From the NCBI GenBank assembly GCA_021817875.1, contig JAKAFQ010000049.1, forward strand, positions 1-13,383: a DNA stretch of 13,383 nt, read 5' to 3'. Below the pieces are notes generated by a model. It was not told where the DNA came from. It saw only the letters and a program-made list of their open reading frames with translations, and did no database searches. Both the position numbers and the translations under genes were made by a program. Shown here piece by piece: positions 13,308 through 13,383 of the stretch; within the stretch, counting starts at the first letter, position 1, and every line of letters starts with the position of its first letter. The DNA is from Pseudomonadota bacterium. GTDB lineage: Bacteria > Pseudomonadota > Gammaproteobacteria > Steroidobacterales > Steroidobacteraceae.

Positions 13308-13383
13308 ATGCGTACCGGCGAAAAGCTCACTGAGCGATCAATTAAGGCCCTGAAGCCGGTGAACGGCACTACCAGGAGATCGG
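13308..13383 (+). CDS. P4-type integrase N-terminus, cut by the window end
   Basis: Only 25 codons are visible, starting at ATG 13308. They read MRTGEKLTERSIKALKPVNG followed by TTRRS, which matches the N-terminal arm-binding pattern of P4-family (DUF4102) integrases, 'LT(D/E)..I(K/R).LKP'. It differs from the integrase at 11957-13015, so it belongs to a second element placed directly after the tRNA-Val attachment site and oriented away from it, as P4-type integrases usually are. The assignment rests on a short stretch, but the motif is characteristic. Confidence 0.72.
   Translation, partial: MRTGEKLTERSIKALKPVNGTTRRS

Noticed and set aside
1..13383. CRISPR array, rRNA or insertion sequence
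   Set aside because: No regularly spaced repeats, rRNA-like sequence, transposase motif or terminal inverted repeats were seen.

Overview
The window looks like the right-hand part of an integrative mobilizable element (genomic island) in a GC-rich proteobacterium. A gamma- or betaproteobacterium is plausible from gene style, tRNA style and the IncP/IncQ2-like mobilization genes, but the genus cannot be read from the sequence. The supporting facts are a MOBP-type relaxase with its accessory gene and a candidate nick site at the left, accessory cargo in the middle, and at the right a tyrosine integrase next to the 3' half of a tRNA-Val(UAC) gene. The left end of the element lies outside the window.

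Layout. 1-2819: mobilization module. The relaxase (minus strand, cut by the window edge) and a MobC/TraJ-like protein are divergent from a plus-strand operon of two small DNA-binding-type proteins and a TraL/MobD/StbB-like P-loop ATPase. The roughly 270-base gap between the two arms carries an ATCCTG nick-like motif, direct repeats and hairpins, and is probably oriT. 2880-6780: RNA-directed cargo and debris. It holds a frameshifted PIN/VapC-like gene, a 455-residue MauJ-like protein with an RxxxxH (HEPN-like) motif, a convergent two-gene operon encoding a canonical HEPN-type protein and an unrecognised partner, and a decayed reading frame. 6805-8277: a zinc-ribbon, single-pass membrane protein with two copies of a tRNA_anti-like/OB-type module. 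8567-11034: on the minus strand, tRNA-Cys, tRNA-Trp, a Lon/MoxR-like AAA+ ATPase (frameshifted inside its Walker A motif), a calcineurin-like metallophosphoesterase and a small acidic protein, tightly packed with ATGA overlaps. 11344-13138: a small ORF, the integrase and the tRNA-Val 3' half, which is the attachment site. 13308-end: the first 25 codons of a second, P4-type integrase, so another island appears to be stacked in the same tRNA.

The genes suggest an element that moves by mobilization (relaxase, accessory proteins, oriT) and integration (integrase, att), and carries a small cluster of RNA-targeting or stress/defence-type genes (PIN remnant, two HEPN-like proteins, an AAA+/phosphoesterase pair, its own tRNAs). 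The parts most likely to be undescribed are the HEPN-plus-partner operon and the tRNA-linked ATPase/phosphoesterase operon. Functional links between them are inference.
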